Positions 30,699 to 34,090 of a DNA stretch of 34,090 nucleotides are shown one piece after another. A program made the translations under genes and the position numbers. Under the pieces are notes generated by a model. That model worked only from the letters and a program-made list of their open reading frames with translations. It did no database searches and was not told the DNA's origin. The DNA comes from Propionibacteriales bacterium (GTDB lineage: Bacteria; Actinomycetota; Actinomycetes; Propionibacteriales; Nocardioidaceae): contig WHTJ01000049.1 in NCBI GenBank assembly GCA_009377795.1, forward strand, positions 1 through 34,090, in the 5' to 3' direction. The stretch's first letter is position 1. The number at the start of each line of letters is the position of its first letter.

Positions 30699-33600
30699 CT
30701 ACGAGCCCGACGCGGGCTTGATCACCAGCAGGAGATCGCCGTTCTCGACCTGGACGCTCCCGTTCAAGGCGAGCCGTTCGACCGTCCCGGCGACGTCCGC
30801 GGTGATGGACGCCTCCATCTTCATCGCCTCGATGGTCGCGACCGTATCCCCGGCCTGGACGGCGTCACCGACCGCCACGGTCGGAGTCACCACACCGTCG
30901 AACGGCGCCGCGACGTGTCCCGGGTTGCCGGGATCGGCCTTCTCCATCGCCGGCACCTCGGCGGCGATGGAGCGGTCCTTGACCGGGATCGGACGCAGCT
31001 GCCCGTTGATCGTGCACATGACCGTACGTATGCCGCGCTCGTCGGCGTCCCCGATGGCCTGCAGGCCGATGATCAGGGACTTGCCCTCCTGCAGCGGTAC
31101 GACCAGCTCGGTGCCGGACTCCAGTCCGTACAGAAAGCCACGGGTGGGCAGCACGGACAGGTCGCTGTAACGCTCCGTGGCCTCCCGGAACTCCCGGGTG
31201 GGACCCGGGAACAGCAGCTCGTTGAGGGTGTCCCGCCGGGACGTGACCAGACCGTGCCGCTGCGGCTCGGTGAGCGGCTCGACCTCGACCGAGACGTCGC
31301 GACCCGCCAGCGCCTTCGTGCGGAACGGCTCCGGCCAGCCACCCGGCGGGTCGCCGAGCTGCCCGGCCAGGAACCCGAGCACGGAGTCGGGTACGTCGAA
31401 CCGGCCCGGCTCGGCCGCGAACTCGTCCGGGTCCGCGTCGACCGCCACCAGATGCAGCGCGAGATCGCCGACCACCTTGCTGCTCGGTGTCACCTTCACC
31501 AGGTTGCCGAGGATGCGGTTGGCCGCGGCGTACATGTCCTCGATCTGCTCGAACTTCTCACCGAGCCCGAGCGTGATCGCCTGCTGGCGCAGGTTGGACA
31601 GCTGCCCACCGGGGATCTCGTGCCCATAGACCCGGCCGGTGGGTGCCGGAAGGCCGGACTCGAACGGCGAGTACAACCGCCGCACGGACTCCCAATAGGG
31701 CTCCAGGTCGAACAGGCCCCGCAGGCCGAGCCCGGTCTCCCGTGCGCCGTGCGCGGTCGCGGCCGCCAGGGCGGACAACGACGGCTGGCTGGTGGTGCCG
31801 GACAGCGCGGCGCTGGCACCGTCGACGGCGTCGACCCCGGCCCCGATCGCGGCGAGTAGGGTCGCGAGCTGGCCGCCCGCGGTGTCGTGGGTATGCAGGT
31901 GCAGCGGCAGTTCGAACCGCTCGCGCAGCGCGGTGACCAGGGTGGTGGCCGCCGGGGCGCGCAGCAGCCCGGCCATGTCCTTGATGCAGAGGACGTGCGC
32001 GCCCGCGTCCACGATGCGCTCCGCGAGCCGCAGGTAGTAGTCGAGGGTGTAGAGCCGCTCACCGGGGTCGGACAGGTCGCTGGTGTAGCACAACGCGACC
32101 TCCGCGACCGCCGTCCCGGTCTCGCGTACGGCGTCGATCGCGGGCCGCATCTGCTCGACGTCGTTGAGCGCGTCGAAGATCCGGAACACGTCGATGCCGG
32201 TCGCGGTCGCCTCCTGGACGAAGGCGGTCGTCACGTCGGTCGGGTAGGGCGTGTATCCGACGGTGTTGCGGCCGCGGAGGAGCATCTGCAGGCAGATGTT
32301 GGGTACGGCGTCGCGCAGCGCGGCGAGCCGCTGCCATGGGTCCTCGGACAGGAACCGGAGCGCGACGTCGTACGTCGCCCCGCCCCACGCCTCGATGCTG
32401 AACAGTTGTGGGGTCAGCCGGGCGACGTACGGCGCCACCGCGAGCAGATCCGCCGTGCGCACCCGGGTCGCCAGCAGGGACTGGTGAGCGTCCCGGAACG
32501 TCGTGTCCGTGACCGCCACACCGGACTGCTCGCGCAGCGCCGCCGCGAACCGCTCCGGCCCTTCGGACAGCAGCCGCTGCCGGGTGCCGTCCGGCGCCGG
32601 TGCCGTGAGGTCGGCGTCGGGCAGTTTATCGGTCGGGTCGCCGACCGACGGAGCCGCGCCGTACGGCTTGTTGACGGTGACGTCTGCGAGGTACGTCAGC
32701 AGCTTCGTGCCGCGGTCGGCCGACGAGCGCGCGGTGAGCAGGTGCGGGTGGTCGTCGATGAAGCCGGTGGTGAGCCGGCCGGCGTGGAAGTCGGGCTCGT
32801 CCAGTAAGGCCTGGAGGAACGGGATGTTGGTGGAGACCCCGCGGACCCGGAACTCCGCCAGCGCGCGCCGCGCCCGGCCGATCGCCGTACCGAAGTCGCG
32901 GCCGCGGCAGGTCAGCTTGGCCAGCATGGAGTCGAAGTGCGCGTTGATCTCGGCGCCGGTGTACGTCGTACCGCCGTCCAGCCGGATCCCGGCGCCGCCG
33001 GGGGAGCGGTACGTCGTGATCCGCCCGGTGTCGGGGCGGAACCCGTTGGCCGGGTCCTCGGTGGTGACCCGGCACTGGAGCGCCGCGCCGCGCAACGTGA
33101 TGCTGTGCTGGGCGAGCCCCAGGTCGGCCAGGGTCTCCCCGCTCGCGATGCGCAGCTGGGACTGCACCAGGTCGACGTCGGTGACCTCTTCGGTCACGGT
33201 GTGCTCGACCTGGATCCGGGGGTTCATCTCGATGAAGACGTGCCGTCCGGAGCGGTCCACGAGGAACTCCACGGTGCCGGCGTTGCGGTAGCCGATGGTT
33301 CGGGCGAACGCGACCGCGTCGGCGCAGATCCGGTCCCGCAGCTCCGGGTCGAGGTCGGGAGCCGGTGCGATCTCGACCACCTTCTGGTGCCGCCGCTGCA
33401 CCGAGCAGTCCCGCTCGAACAGGTGGATGGTCTCGCCGGTGGCGTCGGCGAGGATCTGGACCTCGATGTGCCGCGGGTCGACGACCGCCTGCTCGAGGAA
33501 GACGGTCGGGTCGCCGAAGGCGCCCTGCGCCTCGCGCATCGCGGCCCCGACCGCCTCGCGGAGGTCGGCGTGCCGGTCGACCCGGCGCATGCCGCGGCCG

Positions 33601-34090
33601 CCGCCTCCGGCGACCGCCTTGACGAAGACCGGGAAGTCCATGCCCTCGGCGGCGGCCAGGATCTCGTCCACGTCGTCGGACGGCGGGATGCCGTCCAGGA
33701 CGGGTACGCCGGCCTCGCGGGCCGCCTTGATCGCCGAGGCCTTGTTCCCGGTCAGGGTGAGCACGTCGGACGGAGGGCCGATGAGCGTGATGCCGGCCTT
33801 GGCACACGTCTCGGCCAGCACGGGATTCTCCGACAGGAACCCGTAGCCCGGATAGACCGCGTCCGCCCCGGCGCTGACCGCCGTGGCGACGATCCCGTCC
33901 GGGTCGAGATACGCCCGTACCGGATGGCCTGGCTCGCCGATCTGGTAGGCCTCGTCGGCCTTGAGCCGGTGCTCGGAGCCGCGATCCTCGTACGGGAACA
34001 CGGCGACCGTCTTCGCGCCGAGCTCGTACGCCGCACGGAACGCCCGCACCGCGATCTCGCCGCGATTCGCGACGAGCACCTTGGAGAACA
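30699..34090 (-). CDS. pyc: Pyruvate carboxylase (start codon cut by the window edge)
   Basis: A biotin-dependent enzyme that carboxylates pyruvate to oxaloacetate with bicarbonate and ATP, feeding the citric acid cycle. Order: biotin carboxylase (about 1-450; GGGGRGMRR near 162, EMNPRIQVEHTVTEEVTDVD), carboxyltransferase (DTTFRDAHQSLLATR, carboxylated-lysine site CIKDMAG with K704, zinc ligands H733 and H735), and biotinyl domain with K1091 (EAMKMEA). At the window edge the minus strand reads TG-TTC-TCC-AAG-GTG, i.e. FSKVLVANRG, the family's normal start, so only the A of the ATG is missing. That gives about 1130 residues, the usual length. It is intact and in frame throughout. Confidence 0.93.
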   Translation of the reverse strand, partial: FSKVLVANRGEIAVRAFRAAYELGAKTVAVFPYEDRGSEHRLKADEAYQIGEPGHPVRAYLDPDGIVATAVSAGADAVYPGYGFLSENPVLAETCAKAGITLIGPPSDVLTLTGNKASAIKAAREAGVPVLDGIPPSDDVDEILAAAEGMDFPVFVKAVAGGGGRGMRRVDRHADLREAVGAAMREAQGAFGDPTVFLEQAVVDPRHIEVQILADATGETIHLFERDCSVQRRHQKVVEIAPAPDLDPELRDRICADAVAFARTIGYRNAGTVEFLVDRSGRHVFIEMNPRIQVEHTVTEEVTDVDLVQSQLRIASGETLADLGLAQHSITLRGAALQCRVTTEDPANGFRPDTGRITTYRSPGGAGIRLDGGTTYTGAEINAHFDSMLAKLTCRGRDFGTAIGRARRALAEFRVRGVSTNIPFLQALLDEPDFHAGRLTTGFIDDHPHLLTARSSADRGTKLLTYLADVTVNKPYGAAPSVGDPTDKLPDADLTAPAPDGTRQRLLSEGPERFAAALREQSGVAVTDTTFRDAHQSLLATRVRTADLLAVAPYVARLTPQLFSIEAWGGATYDVALRFLSEDPWQRLAALRDAVPNICLQMLLRGRNTVGYTPYPTDVTTAFVQEATATGIDVFRIFDALNDVEQMRPAIDAVRETGTAVAEVALCYTSDLSDPGERLYTLDYYLRLAERIVDAGAHVLCIKDMAGLLRAPAATTLVTALRERFELPLHLHTHDTAGGQLATLLAAIGAGVDAVDGASAALSGTTSQPSLSALAAATAHGARETGLGLRGLFDLEPYWESVRRLYSPFESGLPAPTGRVYGHEIPGGQLSNLRQQAITLGLGEKFEQIEDMYAAANRILGNLVKVTPSSKVVGDLALHLVAVDADPDEFAAEPGRFDVPDSVLGFLAGQLGDPPGGWPEPFRTKALAGRDVSVEVEPLTEPQRHGLVTSRRDTLNELLFPGPTREFREATERYSDLSVLPTRGFLYGLESGTELVVPLQEGKSLIIGLQAIGDADERGIRTVMCTINGQLRPIPVKDRSIAAEVPAMEKADPGNPGHVAAPFDGVVTPTVAVGDAVQAGDTVATIEAMKMEASITADVAGTVERLALNGSVQVENGDLLLVIKPASGS

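Overview
This is a GC-rich chromosomal window (roughly 70% G+C by eye) from an actinomycete. The support is the gene content: an mprA-mprB-pepD envelope-stress block, a HelR-type RNA polymerase helicase, a DUF222/HNH endonuclease gene, a DUF1707 membrane protein, a class F-like sortase, and a small DUF4177-like protein next to RidA. Frequent GTG/TTG starts and leaderless-looking starts fit the same group. I cannot name the genus. I see no phage, integrase, transposase, CRISPR array, rRNA or tRNA.

Layout. 1-2767: a membrane protein resembling an anti-sigma factor, a secreted membrane-anchored protein, and a two-gene regulator operon behind a strong dyad. 2857-6692: helR (+), then a convergent pair on the minus strand (NAD-dependent epimerase followed by an anchored extracytoplasmic protein). 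6842-10613: a chorismate block (fused PhzE/TrpE-type synthase, PabA, PabB). 10689-16645, minus strand: an ABC exporter, then mprA-mprB-pepD with a candidate MprA box and an intrinsic terminator. 16763-20727, minus strand: a cysteine desulfurase-like enzyme, fructosamine kinase, low-molecular-weight tyrosine phosphatase, holin-like membrane protein and PadR regulator. 20837-23961: DUF1707 protein, a PcaF-like thiolase and an MFS exporter (minus). 24090-26355: a tight operon of a 51-residue protein, RidA, NUDIX and metallo-beta-lactamase-fold hydrolases. 26469-27936: an HNH endonuclease gene broken by a frameshift. 27985-30329: a PPOX-family protein, then a surface protein with its sortase. 30699 to the window end, minus strand: pyruvate carboxylase, lacking only what appears to be the first base of its start codon.

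The least explained structure is a dispersed palindromic repeat with core GTGCAATCTCGGCGCG. At least seven copies, from full hairpins to half-sites and decayed versions, lie between genes from 960 to 22696, and the asymmetric half points the same way each time. Other points of interest are a surface protein-sortase pair with no LPXTG motif, a 24-bp triplicated junction between those two genes, a 26-bp perfect palindrome in front of them, and several dyads overlapping starts or promoters.

Functions are assigned from recognisable motifs and neighbourhood only; no database search was possible.
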